A DNA stretch of 64,000 nt from Streblospio benedicti (Eukaryota > Annelida > Polychaeta > Spionida > Spionidae): NCBI GenBank assembly GCA_019095985.1, contig CM032668.1, forward strand, positions 20,569,706-20,633,705, read 5' to 3'. Every line of letters begins with the position of its first letter. Position 1 is the stretch's first letter. A model generated the notes under the pieces. The model was not told where the DNA came from and did no database searches. It saw only the letters and a list, made by a program, of their open reading frames with translations. Position numbers and translations under genes: made by a program. Positions 8,811-21,700 of the stretch are shown piece after piece.

Positions 8811-9649
8811 CATTGACTTTGTATACTTTATCAATATTTCTCATTATTGCTAGAACATTCATCACATATGCAGAATGTAAACCTTCGATTTTGTTTCTTC
8901 TATTAATTTGGTAACATTTGATTGTACCCTGGAAATCAGAAGAAAAAAAAACTGAATTTTTAAGCGGTCACGATGGTGGCATGAATCATGTTCTGTCGAA
9001 TGATTTTATATGTCAGCTTGAACTATGTATTTATAGAAAATATCCAGCATCATACATTAATCAATAGAAATTCATTTATAACCCATTGACGCAAACAGTT
9101 AAAATTTAGACTTTGAAACTCACCATGCATCAAAATTCAACATAAAATGTCACATCAAAATGAGATGTGATCTTTTTAAATACATATGTTTTGTCAATAG
9201 CTAAAAAAAACAATTTAAAATAAGGTAATACGTTTATAAATTGGCCTCACTTAAAGAATATTTTTTTGGAATTGTAGCCAATACATGTGTGCGACAATAC
9301 ATTTTATGTAACGATTGTGCATTACTTATTACTTAAATACATCAATAGAAGATATTTTGTCAATTATCACTTAATGTCTTCATGATAAACATTTTTTGTC
9401 CGCCCTATTTCCTTAATTTGGTGTCATTTTCATCATTTAATGAACACATGTTGATTTCCTGACTGCTTTTATGAAAATCCTTGTCTCTCATAAATCATTG
9501 AAATGTGTACAAATGTGTGCAAAGTGATAAATCAAGGAAATATATTGGGACATGGAATGGATCACCTCGTATCGCATGATTTCCCAGAGGAGATTTTATA
9601 AATATGTTCTATACTTGTCAAATCTAAAAAAATTTAATTAGACAAATAA
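8811..9649. other. Intergenic AT-rich spacer
   Basis: It separates the 5' end of the WAP gene from the 3' end of TACC (both minus strand). No open frame or repeat with recognisable ends was seen. Confidence 0.5.
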
Positions 9650-11392
9650 CACTTTAATATACAACTTCATTTATTCAAATTTCAAGAAACCTTTATAGAA
9701 AAATACCCATAACAGATAGATCATTACAAAATTATGCAAAACACATCAACATTATTACATTTAATTGTCAATAAAAATGATAACAGATCGTACATTTTCT
9801 ATTAAAAAGGTGCTTAAGACGTGTTATTGTGAAAAACATTTTCTATGATTAGGATGTTTACATTTTTAACCAATAACTTATGTTGCATTTGATAATCTAA
9901 CAAGTAATAATCATTTAACAATATTCCTTAAAATATGATTGAGGATACGTTTCTTAAATGACAAATAGCATTCGTAATAATCAAATGCAACTACATTCAT
10001 ATTGCAAGCAGTCAAGCAGTTCACAGTCATTCGGTCACAGAACATATCGCCTTGTCAATATTCATAAATTATCAGTACGCAACATTAATTACAATGTACA
10101 GTTTTTACACATTGTTGCAGGAAATATACCTAAAGCTACTTTCATATGTTGATTGATAAATGAATGAAACCAACGCAACTGATCACAATATACTTAATAC
10201 ATACAGTCATCCACTATTTACATCAATTCAAGCTTTCTCATAAATTAAAGAGTACACATTTGGAATACAAGTCGATACATAACGGTAACAAGTAACATGC
10301 CACTTAACTTAAAGCACCTTGACTGTCAAAAGTAGGTTTGGACAACATATTCAGTATGAATGATAAAATATCTTAATTTTATGCAACATATTTGAAAGAA
10401 TTCTACCAAATGACCTGGTTTTTGTTTAAAATATGCAGAACTTTTAGCGGATATAAAAAGCAGATAGCAGATTACATAGTGATACATCCAAAAAATACTT
10501 TAGTATATTGAACAAGACATCACAAATATAAAGCTCGCATTAGTTTCAGCATCCCATGGCGTTGGAATGATGTTGAAAATGCAGTAAAGATTAAGTGGCT
10601 TCAAGTGCATTGCTATATTTTAATATTACAAAACATGAATGAAGTCCCTTTTGAATTGAGATTTTTTTTACACAATTTACAAGACAAGTTTCCCCTGTAA
10701 CAGTCAAAACAAAATACAAAGTGATGGATCTCTTTAATAAAAAGTCCAATAAAAACCGTAAAATTTTGCAGAAGTACTGAAAGGAAGACAGACACATGAA
10801 TAGTGTGCGAGAAGTTTCCATGAACCAGTCATGTATGAATCTACCATTTCCTAGGGTCCTATTCATTCGCTACATTCCAAGCCTTCTACTTATGCATACT
10901 GCACCGCGAGTTCTATCCGAGAAACTCCCCCATTTCAACGCGATAAACCGACAAGTTAATCAGTAACATTTCACATGAAATGATTTAAGTTTACCGACAC
11001 TTCACTGTATGTACGACATCCTAGAGCACTTCTTTGTCTCAGACTAACTATTTCACACTCATATCACATGCATACAGACTGCCCATGTGAACCCTAGAGA
11101 GGCGACCCTGTTTCTACTAATATAAGATGATGCTCGATAAAACTACTGAGATTGACAATAACTGAACATTGCCTGGGGCGCGTCGTGTCCACCTATCACA
11201 CAAAGCCGCCAGTGCCTCATTATCCGCGGTCATGAGAGGTGCACGAATCAGCTCCTGCTGCCATTGTTTGATACTTGTCTGTATTGCGCAACCAGCCGAT
11301 TGAAAAACGTGAGCGTATCCTTTTTTTATAAAGCACAATAGAAGCAATTGCAGTCCTGCTTCATTCACAGACCTATCACTGTTTGTGGGAGG
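9650..11392 (-). other. TACC: Probable TACC 3' UTR
   Basis: After the TACC stop codon (11393-11395) no further splice sites or coding frames are convincing. The only AATAAA on the minus strand that I found downstream is at 9670-9675, which would give a 3' UTR of about 1.7 kb. The exact end is inferred. Confidence 0.5.
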
Positions 11393-11452
11393 TTATCCAA
11401 CCTTGTTGATCAGTTCATCACAGATTGTTGTTAACTCCTTGTTTTCTGCCGT
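11393..11452 (-). CDS. TACC: TACC last coding exon
   Basis: After the acceptor TTTCTTTCTTCAG the exon reads [19 protein letters not shown] and stops. The ICDELI..(M/V)G ending is the diagnostic C-terminus of TACC proteins (human ends ELTKICDELIAKMG or similar). Phase 0 from the previous exon. Confidence 0.95.
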   Translation of the reverse strand, partial: TAENKELTTICDELINKVG

Positions 11453-14400
11453 CTGAAGAAAGAAAAATGAATCGCATTTAGTTGAATTAAAAAATTTCAT
11501 AACTATATGCATTTTGCCCAGTACTAGAAATTAATTCTGTAGGACCAGTGCTAAAATATGAGATAACAGTGATATTAGATTTTAAAGCGGGGTTCATAAA
11601 TCCATCAAGTGCACAATTCTTGTTGGTAAATTATTTACTAACTGGAACATTCAAATTACTTTCAAACCCAGTGTCATATAGAAAAATGTGGCACGGACAT
11701 TTAGACAAATGCTGCAGAAAACAAGCAGCTTGATTTAGGTGACCTTAAGTGTTGGAATCAGCATTGAGCCTGGCGATAACTACATCTCTGTTTTGCCAAC
11801 AACTCTCATCCATATAATCAACAGATCAAATCACTATACCATATTCGTTCTTATGAGCGCACCTGCCCCTTTAAGCGCTCCCCCCGTTTACACAGATTAA
11901 ATTAATCAAATTCTACTTTTTTTCCCCCAAACATGAAATGTTTATCTCGCCATATTGGAAGACTAACACGCCAGTATGCACTGGGGGCGTTGTGAAAAAC
12001 ACACCGGTTGAGTTGTGAAAGAACGTTTCACGGTGAGCAATAAAATAAAATATGCAAGAACCACATGAAAATTGTTAAGGTGTGCTTATTACTAACATCC
12101 GACATTTGTTTTTGTTTGAAATTTGTTTTTTGTAAGCGTACTGTGCGCTTATTAGAACGAATAAGGTAGGTTTTTTTAATGACCACCACAATACTAATCT
12201 GATCATTGTACAACTCTCAGTCCCAGTGCCGCGCTCACCTTCTGTTCGAGCTGGGCCTCCAGACTGGACACCGTCATCTCTGCCCGCTTCAAGGCGGCGC
12301 GCAGACGCACCAGTTCTGTCTCTTGTGCCTTCTTACTCTTCTCGATCTCATCGTTAGCTCTACGAAAACAAAACAGGACGACATGAGCAGCTGGACATGT
12401 TTGTTCGACAATGAATAACAAGGACAGAAGGTGGTAGACAAACTGAAGTACCAACGATCCACTGCATCAATAGTTTTAGCAACTAATATTTTCTTACTTT
12501 GCAAATGACTGCATCACAAATAAGTAAGTGAAAACAAATCTCTCAACCTAAAACCTGAGCATTTTATGCTTATCTACTTTTTGAAAATCTTTCCCAAAGT
12601 CTTGACACTTCTTGAATGACTACAAATAGTATAACTCTAAGGTCAATGCCCAAACCCAACTTTCATCTATTTATTTTTCGATATTGTACTGCTATGTACT
12701 ATATCTATGTAATAGAAGAACAATAAATATTATCTAAATCAATTACTACATACAGGCAGTTTTATCTACTGCTTTTAATATATATGGTTCTCTTTATACG
12801 AACGAATGGAATAATATTTTGTACAATTTTAGTAATACGTGATCTAACTGTGTCTGTGATAATCGATATTATATTCCTTATATTAATTTATATTTATATC
12901 ATATTATTTTATTCTTTTTATCCTGTTTTTGATTATTTTTAAGATATGGACAGTGTAACCACTTGTCTGATATAAATAAATTAATAAATAAATAAATAAA
13001 TAAAATAAATAAATAATAAAAAAATAGAAATAAAAAAATAATAAATAATTAAATAAATGATTAAATAGATAGATAAATAAATAAAATAAATAAATAAAAG
13101 CTGTGTGAGTACTCACTGTTCTATCTTGTCCTCCGCGTGGCGTTTGAGCGTCTGGTATTTCTCCTCCTGTTTCTTCATCTTCTGCTGGTAGTCGGCAACA
13201 CACTTCTTCAGTGTGTCCTCGTTCTGAAACAAACACAGATCGGGATGAAAATGTTCTGTTTATTAGGTACATAGCATACGGTTTCATTCTTTTTGTTTCC
13301 AATTTATTGCTAACATGTCTCAAACATAAACTATCAAAAGAGAATTATAATCAGAATAAATCAGAAATAAAAAGAATGAAACTGGTATAAAAAGATTTGG
13401 GAGCTGCTCATACCATAGTCTATAGAAACACAACAGATTATAAAGTTAAAAAGGTACGAAAGTTTATTTACATCACAAATTTTTCGCATCATCGATGCTT
13501 CTTTTGACAAGCGAAAAATGCTATTTTACAAATAACAATTTTCATAGAGGTGGTCTCTAAAAAGAGGTTAATTTTGGTAGCTTTATGAAGGTTTCGGATG
13601 CTGAAAAGTAGCCTTATTACAAAGTTGGTTCCAATCAAGAGGTGGTCTTAATTGGAGGTTCTCCTATAGTTACTTAACTATAAGGTTTACACCTACAGTG
13701 TACATCTATCATTTTACTTTACGGCGTCATTTGGCCACATAACATAAATGATTGCACAAACCTTTTTGAAAGCCTCGACAGTCGTCTTGATCTTCTCGTA
13801 TCGTCGGTGCAGGTCTGAGAAGGCAGCCTCGACCGACTGGAGATCCTCGATGGCCTGGTCTTTCTCCCGGATGACTGCCACCATCTCCTCTTGGCTGCTC
13901 GACGACGACTTGTCCTTCTCAGCTGCAAACAACGCAAATAACACGTAAACAACGACCACTATTTCTGAATAAGTCACACTCATGTTGTCATCATTGGTAT
14001 TTTTGCTGCTTGTTTAAAAACGTTCTTTGCACTAGTGGTCTGGCCTGATATTGTCAGGAGGAAAAGACTGCTTGATAATTACAAACACTTAATTGAATTA
14101 TCATTGGGCAATGATTTCTTAGCATCTGGCTGCATTATACTTTGAGATGAAAAAGCCTTCAGATGATTCTTCTTTTTCGTCTGGAAGCGATGCTTCAGAA
14201 GACATTCCACTTGCTTTAGGCTTCCACTGATCACATACTCGACACAAAGCCTACCCACTTTGCCATAGAAGTTGGAAGCAGGAGGAATTTTCCCTGAAAT
14301 GTCAGTTTCAGATGAAAGAAGAAGCATCTGAGTTGGCTTTTTCACCTTCTTGTAGAACTCAATCTTAGGATTTATATCAGTCAGGGATGTGCCAGTAAAA

Positions 14401-17400
14401 AGTTTATTATCATACATTAACAAAATGATTTCAACAGTTACCAAATATAAAGAAATACCTATCCTGTAAAACATTTCTGATCATACAATGATACCTAATG
14501 AATTTAAGACAAGAACAACAGTAATGTCAGTGAAAACCAACAAAAACCAACAATTTTTAGGAAAATATTCCGCAATTATTTTAGATAGCAGACATCACAG
14601 TTAACTGGAGTGTTTGGTGAGAAAATATATGTGCAAAATAATATAATTCATACTTTCAAAATAAATTAATAGTAATCAATATAGGGAGGAAAAACAGGAT
14701 TGAAAGACACAAACACTTGACAAATTAAATTTTAACACAATGTCTATTTAAAGGGACAATTTTTTCTGCACACACAGGTCGATAGAAAAGAGAAAATGTC
14801 TATCAGGTTTTGTTCCATGCTAGTGGCACAACATTTGCCATGCTACACACAAAGTACAGAATTACCTGAGGAGCGAATCAACCCATTTTCTGATGAAAAT
14901 AAGTTCATGATGAAATGATGAAAGCATGACAACCGTAACGTTTTTTCCCCCCAATTATTAAAAGTTATGATTTCTGAAGTGAGTGAATAATGCCATGTAC
15001 CATACGATGCTGACGAAACAAAAATGTAAATGACGAGTAGTAATGATAGAGAATATGATTAAATAGCAACTTTAATGTAAAAGCATGACTTATGATAAGT
15101 ACTAGCGTGAATCTTACTTATTGTTTTACAAATACAGAAAAAAGTAATATAATGTAACCGAAACACAATGTGCCCACAAGTGCCGGACAGACTGTCCTGT
15201 GGCTGTGAACTCACCAATTAGATGGGTCATGGTCTGCTCGTACTCAGTCACCACCGTCCTGAAAACACAATGCAAACAGTCTGTTCTAATTTCTCACACT
15301 TTATACTATTATATAATATCAATGATGAAGATGTGGCTAAAATTAATATTGTGATATGTTCCTTTTCTTTTTCTTCCGACACATTTTTGTTTTACAACTG
15401 AGCAAAAAAACACTGGTACAAAAAGATGCGCACTTTGTATACTTTACAATATTTTATCATCACTGCTCAAAGTTCATGAGCTACAAATAAGTTTTGTAAT
15501 CACAGCTTATCTCTTATAATTTCCATCAATTTCAATTTTTAGCATGTAACTAGGCAAAAAACATCAAAATATCGCAATGCAACGTTTCGTGTGAGTGTTT
15601 AGATGCGTTGCTTACTTCATCTGGTCGTGGGACTGCTGCAGTCTGTCTATCTGGCCGAGCAGCGCTGCCTTCTCCTCGTCCTGAGCCTCGATTGAGTGTG
15701 AGTGCCAGCAAATCTCGCTCCTTCGCCAGCAGCCGTGCCTTGGCGTCCAGCTCCCACTCCTGAAACACACCACCCGCATTAATACGGTAGATATCATCAG
15801 TGTTTGAAAAAATAGGCGCCCCAGGGCCCTTAGCCCCCAGTGAGTCATAGTGAATTCCATACTTTATCGTGTTCAAATATGTGTCTATAAAAGCAACCAC
15901 TTTCTTTTTTCTAACATTTCAAAACATATCACAGCAGGGCCCTCAACTTATGATCAGGGCCCCCAACCTTTTAAGGTTAAGGGCCCTGCTGGACCCGAAC
16001 TTTTTCCTGCAAGTTTCAAACACTGATATCATGGGCCGCAGCATAATGGGAGGCGATTGATCGCGTACATGCCAAAAACCCTACGAAAATGAAGTATTTT
16101 AGTGTGGAAAGGGGGGGGGTGCCCTGGATCTGCCTATGATTTTCACTGGCAAATGTTAGAAAGTGTTGGAAATAACACCCTGATGTAGTAGCTAAAATGT
16201 CCAATGTTTAAACCAAAATTGCTATATAAACCATGGGCCTCACTGGTGGGTCAGGGGGGTCCCATTTCAATTCCTATATAAACCATGGGCCTCAGCACCC
16301 CAGTGAAAATCATAGGGGCAAGCGCCCCACCCCCCACCCACCCCCACCTTTTTGCACCAAAGTACTTCATTTTCGTAGGTTTTTTTACAAGTCCGTCAAC
16401 CCATATGTAAATGAAACCAATTAAATCCACACCTCCTCCCTTTTTTCAAAAACCTGGAACTGCCAGTTAAAATTGCTGCACTGTCCAGGTGGTTTGTTTC
16501 GTTAAAGTTGGCCCCTGAATCCATTTCCAGACGATAATTCAGTATGTCAGTAAAAAAAAATAATAAAGTATTTTAGGATACGAGTGGGTTAAATATTACA
16601 GTAACCAGACCTACCTTTCGCATCCGGCTGACATCTGACTGCGAGTATTTCAGAACCTGAAAGAAACAACATGAACATCAGCTTATGACTAACTCATTCT
16701 CTCTGTCTGTAGATTAAATTTACAAAGATAATGGTAGAGGCAAAAAAATAAAAATAAAATGGAAGATAAAATGTGCAGGAACCGTGATTTTTTTTCTCAA
16801 GTGTTTGAAGCAAATTTTTGTGTCAAAAGTTAAAGCAACACCCGTTGATTCATGAAGAACAGTCACCAATGTTTATACAACGTCTACAACTTGCATTCAC
16901 AGGATAATCTGCCTGTTTGTTATGACTCACATCTGCAGTATGAGTCTTTTTTGGTACTGAGCATCCTGATTTAAAAGTGATTCACTTTTCAACATACATA
17001 CATCGTATCTCTCCAAATACATTTATACTCTAACAGCATTAAAAAAAGCTCACAAAAAGACTCAACTCAGAAAATCCTGAGAACACAAGTCACACACATC
17101 TGTCACATACTATGATTTACAATTGTCAATGAATGTACCTCCTCACATATCGTTTACCACAAATCAGCAGCCTTTATCATCACTACCTGTATAATGTCGA
17201 TGCCGTCACCGTCATTAGCCTGTGTCATCGTGGTTTTGGGCGAGCCGTCGCAGAGACTACTGGGAGGTTTGCCGCTGTCCGCCTGGTGGGGGAAAAACAC
17301 AGCACACTCTATATACAGCACACGGCACACAGCAGCGGGTTAGAGGGTTACGGAACTATGTTCAACTGGGAGCGGGAGAATGGCTAAAGTATCTTGGTGA

Positions 17401-18667
17401 TGTATAGATCATTATTTTTTACATTTATTCAATAACAAAAGGGGCATTATGAATTATGATTTTCAGAAATATTGATAAAAATTCATGGAAAAAATTGATA
17501 ATTTCAAGTTTGTTTTTTTTTTTGTTTTTGAAAGGAAAATGTGTACAATGGAAAAAAAAATACGTGTATAACAGATTTTATGGAAATGGTTATCTAGAAA
17601 GATTTATTCATCTTTAAAAAAAGATTTAAAAAATTAGATTAGCATTTTCAGATTAGATAAAAAGAATTTTTGATTTGTTTCATAAAACGTGAGAGCAGCA
17701 GATATGGAAACGCTCATGCTGATACACAAAAGAGCAAATATAAACTATTTCAGCAAATAATATTGGACAAAGTCACATTATAAATGATAAGCAAAGAAAT
17801 AATGCAACACTTTTTGATTCCTATCTACAAGCACATAGTATGATAAAAAACATAATTGCAAGCTAGAAAAAAAAACGCGATTGACAATATTATCAAGTAA
17901 CAAAATCCGTATAAGACAAAAATCTATAAAATCAAAACAACTTGACAAAGCAAAGAACGAACCAATGGAAAATTCACATCACTGATGAACATTGCAGCGA
18001 CAAAATCATAGAGCGAAAATTGAAAATCACATCGACAGAATCCAACTAAACTCATTCAACTAAACGAAGAAAAAAAAAACAATGACGAACAAGCCGGACT
18101 GAAAACAACAGAACGAGCCAATGAGGCGACGACTACACTCAGCCAATCAGAGGTGACAACACATATTCAAGCAGCCAACGAGCGTGTGCGGCGGCGTTAC
18201 ATCGCTGTGCTGCGTGGAGGTGGAGATGGCCATGATCTCCTCGTGGTCGAAGGCGAGCGGGGACTCTGGGCGTCCCGAGTCGCGTCCCGTGTTCCAGTTG
18301 ATGACGTCTCCCACGGAGGAGTCGGCGGAGGTCATGAGCGCGCCCGTGTCGCCCTCCAGCTCGCTGTAGTACTTGACGTTTTCGAGCCACGATGCCGACA
18401 TCGCAGTGACTGGCTCGGAGGCGGACTCGCGCGAGTCGCTCATGATGTCTGAGGGGATGGCGGGCAGCGCGCTGACCAGGGGGGTGGTCGCCGGGGAGCG
18501 GGCAGGGCGGCGACCGACCGGACGCGGCTAGAAACGGCGGGAAGCGGGGAAAAAACGCGTGAATCGGCAAGATTAGAAAAGCTTCTGGAGCACTGCTGCT
18601 GCATACAAGGATTTTTCAAGAAGCAAAACAGATCTATAGGCAGCTAGGTAGTTATGTAATCTCTTCA

Positions 18668-18713
<46 letters not shown>

Positions 18714-21700
18714 AGAATGTGACTCGTTCAGTAGAACACTCGCCTTCTTGGGCGAGTCACTCTCAATTTACACTCGCCATGTTCAATCCAAACTGGCCAT
18801 CCTTAGTTATTAAAGTGTTGGAATCAAGTAATCATACTCGCTGACTGTGGCGAGTGACTTTGAATTTACACTAGCCAACAGAAATTTACACTAGCCAGAG
18901 GCGAGTGGCGAGTGCCTAATCAACACCCTGTGCTGCTGCTGCATATGAGGATTTTTCAAGAAGCAAAGTAGATTTATAAGCACCTAGGTAGTTATGTAAT
19001 CTCTTCAGAGATGATCAGCCTTTTTTAAATAAAGTGGGAAACTTGTACAAATAGTGAAGAGCTTATTGCTCCTTGAACCCCACAGCTGTTTTTCACAATA
19101 AAGTAGCACTATTGGATAGATAGTGTAAAACAGAAAATGAGGATTTGAAATATGTGAGTGGATTGTGTGTGGAATATTTAATTTATATGGTATTAACTTT
19201 TTTTTAAAAATCCTTTCAGTCATGGGGATCTTGGCATTTTGATAGTGGAAAAAAATCAAGCCTAAAAATCTGAAGCACTAAAAGTTCCAAAAAAATCAAG
19301 CTTCAAAATCAGATCACAAATAATTTACACAAAGTGATGACAACCCGATATATTAGCAGCTGCAAACCAACACAAGCAAAACATTAGTAATGTTATGAAA
19401 TTAAGCACCGTTCCGAGTCAAAATTGCAGCCTTCACTTTATAAACGAACTTTTTAGTATATTATACAATTCAATATAATTGTTATACAATTCAATCTAAA
19501 CAATCTGTTTCCTATTAAGGCCATCACTAAATATACCATAGTGATAATTATAGGATCCCATAAAGACTGCAATGAAGCACACGGCGGATTTCTCTAATGT
19601 TAGGCTACAATGCTCAACAAACATGTCAAAATTGTAGCACAATACGGAAATGCATCCTCTGAAAGACTGGTTAACCCCGCATGTATTTTCATGGACATCC
19701 AAGGCACAAAAGCCATGAAAATATCTATGAAAAAGCAGCCACTTTAGAACTGTACGTTGTCTTACCTGAGTGTTGTTGTTACCATTGTTGGGCTCTGGGC
19801 TGAATGAGAACAGATCTTTGCTCCCGTTCGTCTCCGCCTCCAGGGAGTTGCCATTCTGCGAAGATACCGGCGTCCCCGTCTAAAACATGCATAAGTAACG
19901 GTGAACGTGCTCAAAAACATTGAAACTCATGTGTTTTTGTACCTTTGTTTGATGCATTTAGTATTTACTCTGAGATGACGAGTATTGAATTATAACAGCG
20001 TATGAATGTCAATTTCATCAAATGCTTAATTCACGAATTTCGTCTGAAAAATTGTAATGAATCTTGGGTGATTTTCCAGTTACTAAGTCAAACGCATAAT
20101 AAAATCACTCAAGATAAGATCTGAAACATTTTTTTGGTCCCAGTACCGCATTCGTTCTAATAAGCGCAGCGCTCTTACAAGAAACAAATTTAAAAAAAAA
20201 TAATAAAAATTTAGCGCACCCCAACAATTTTTTCACAACAATTTGTGATCAAGACAGGAGTTCCTGGTGAAAGCTCAATGTAAATAATTAGACTATTATC
20301 CTGTTTAAAGTATATAATTATGTATGTCTGTCCATCAAACCCAGGATAAATCAAACTATAAGAAGTGTATTGTACCTGTGCTGCCAGATTTGTTTAATTC
20401 AATCTCTGTAAACAGGTAGGTACTCTTATAAGAATGAATGCGGTAGCCTCTATCAGCGTGTGTTGTACCTGTGCCGCCTCGAGGGCGCGCGTGGCCGGGT
20501 GCTTGAGTTTTGTGTGTGGCGGCGTCGACATCAGCATCAGGTCATCCTCCCCTCCCGTCGCCGCAGACTCCGCGATCACTGCCACCTGCGGGTTCCGCCG
20601 AGTTACCCCGGCAACCGCAGCCTTGCCACCCGCTGGAACGGACATGGAGGAACGTGTGGGAGGATGCATAGAAGGAATAGATAATGGTAATTTATTTTTG
20701 ATAGGAGTAAAAAGGAGGAAAAAGTAGAAGAAAAATATCTAAGATAAGTAGGGATGATCATGTATATTTTGTCACACTCTGCAAAAGTGGAACAGTGTTC
20801 CACTTAGGGGGAGGGTGGGTTTCAGTCAAGTTTTGGATATTCCACATTTTTGTGGGTCTAATATTTTATCTCGCGCCCTAAAACTTTTCATATCAGAATT
20901 CCATTATTTACTACTTAAATGTGGCATTAAAAAAAGGTACACAGCAGATTTCATACATTAATAAATAATATTATGATTTACATTCCTGATATATAATAGA
21001 TAATTATTTATGACATATATAAGAAATATTTGAATATATATCGCAAAATACTGTGTAGATTTTCTTCGACTATGTCACACATCTGATGTTTCCACTTTTG
21101 GTGGTGGTGGTGGTGGGGGGGGGGGTTTCAAGAAAAAAGAGAACACTATTCTACTTTTGCTGAGCGTGACAAAATGTACATCATCCCTTATATATTTGTA
21201 AATATTGATAGTTTCCAGTTTTAAGTTGAGTAAACAAAATGAAAATATATTGACTATAACTTTTATGATATATATTTTTTTTGTCAAAGTTACATTGTAG
21301 GATATAAATCGGATATGTAATAAACTAGTAGTAAGTATAAATAATGAGATTTACATCTACTAAACATACTAGAAATTGGTATTTTTTTGCAACAAAATTA
21401 AACAAGGCATGAACGAGTACGAGACAATATGTAATGGTAATCTATAATGTCCTTTCCTCTGATGTGCGACAGTGAAGTTTTGTAAACATTAACCTTGTTC
21501 ATATGTTATTTGTCAATGGATGGAAGTTTGACAGCTTGGTTAACACACAAACGCAATATTTTATAATTCCAAGTAGATAATGACAGATTTTAGGTAATTG
21601 AAAGTGTTACTGTACTGATTAGGTACAATGCATTTAGTTACTTTACAACCGTAGTTATGGGAGTTAGCTAGGGAATATGGACCTAAGGTTTTACATTTCA

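Noticed and set aside
11117-11368. 83-codon minus-strand frame downstream of the TACC stop
   Set aside because: Lies in the presumed 3' UTR with no splice support.
18115-18150. Two CCAAT motifs suggesting an internal promoter
   Set aside because: They are on the plus strand inside an intron of a minus-strand gene; no TATA, initiator or ATG exon follows.
18139-18570. 143-codon minus-strand frame rich in Arg/His
   Set aside because: Off-frame reading of the GC-rich TACC exon; the frame with phase-matched splice sites is the one reported.
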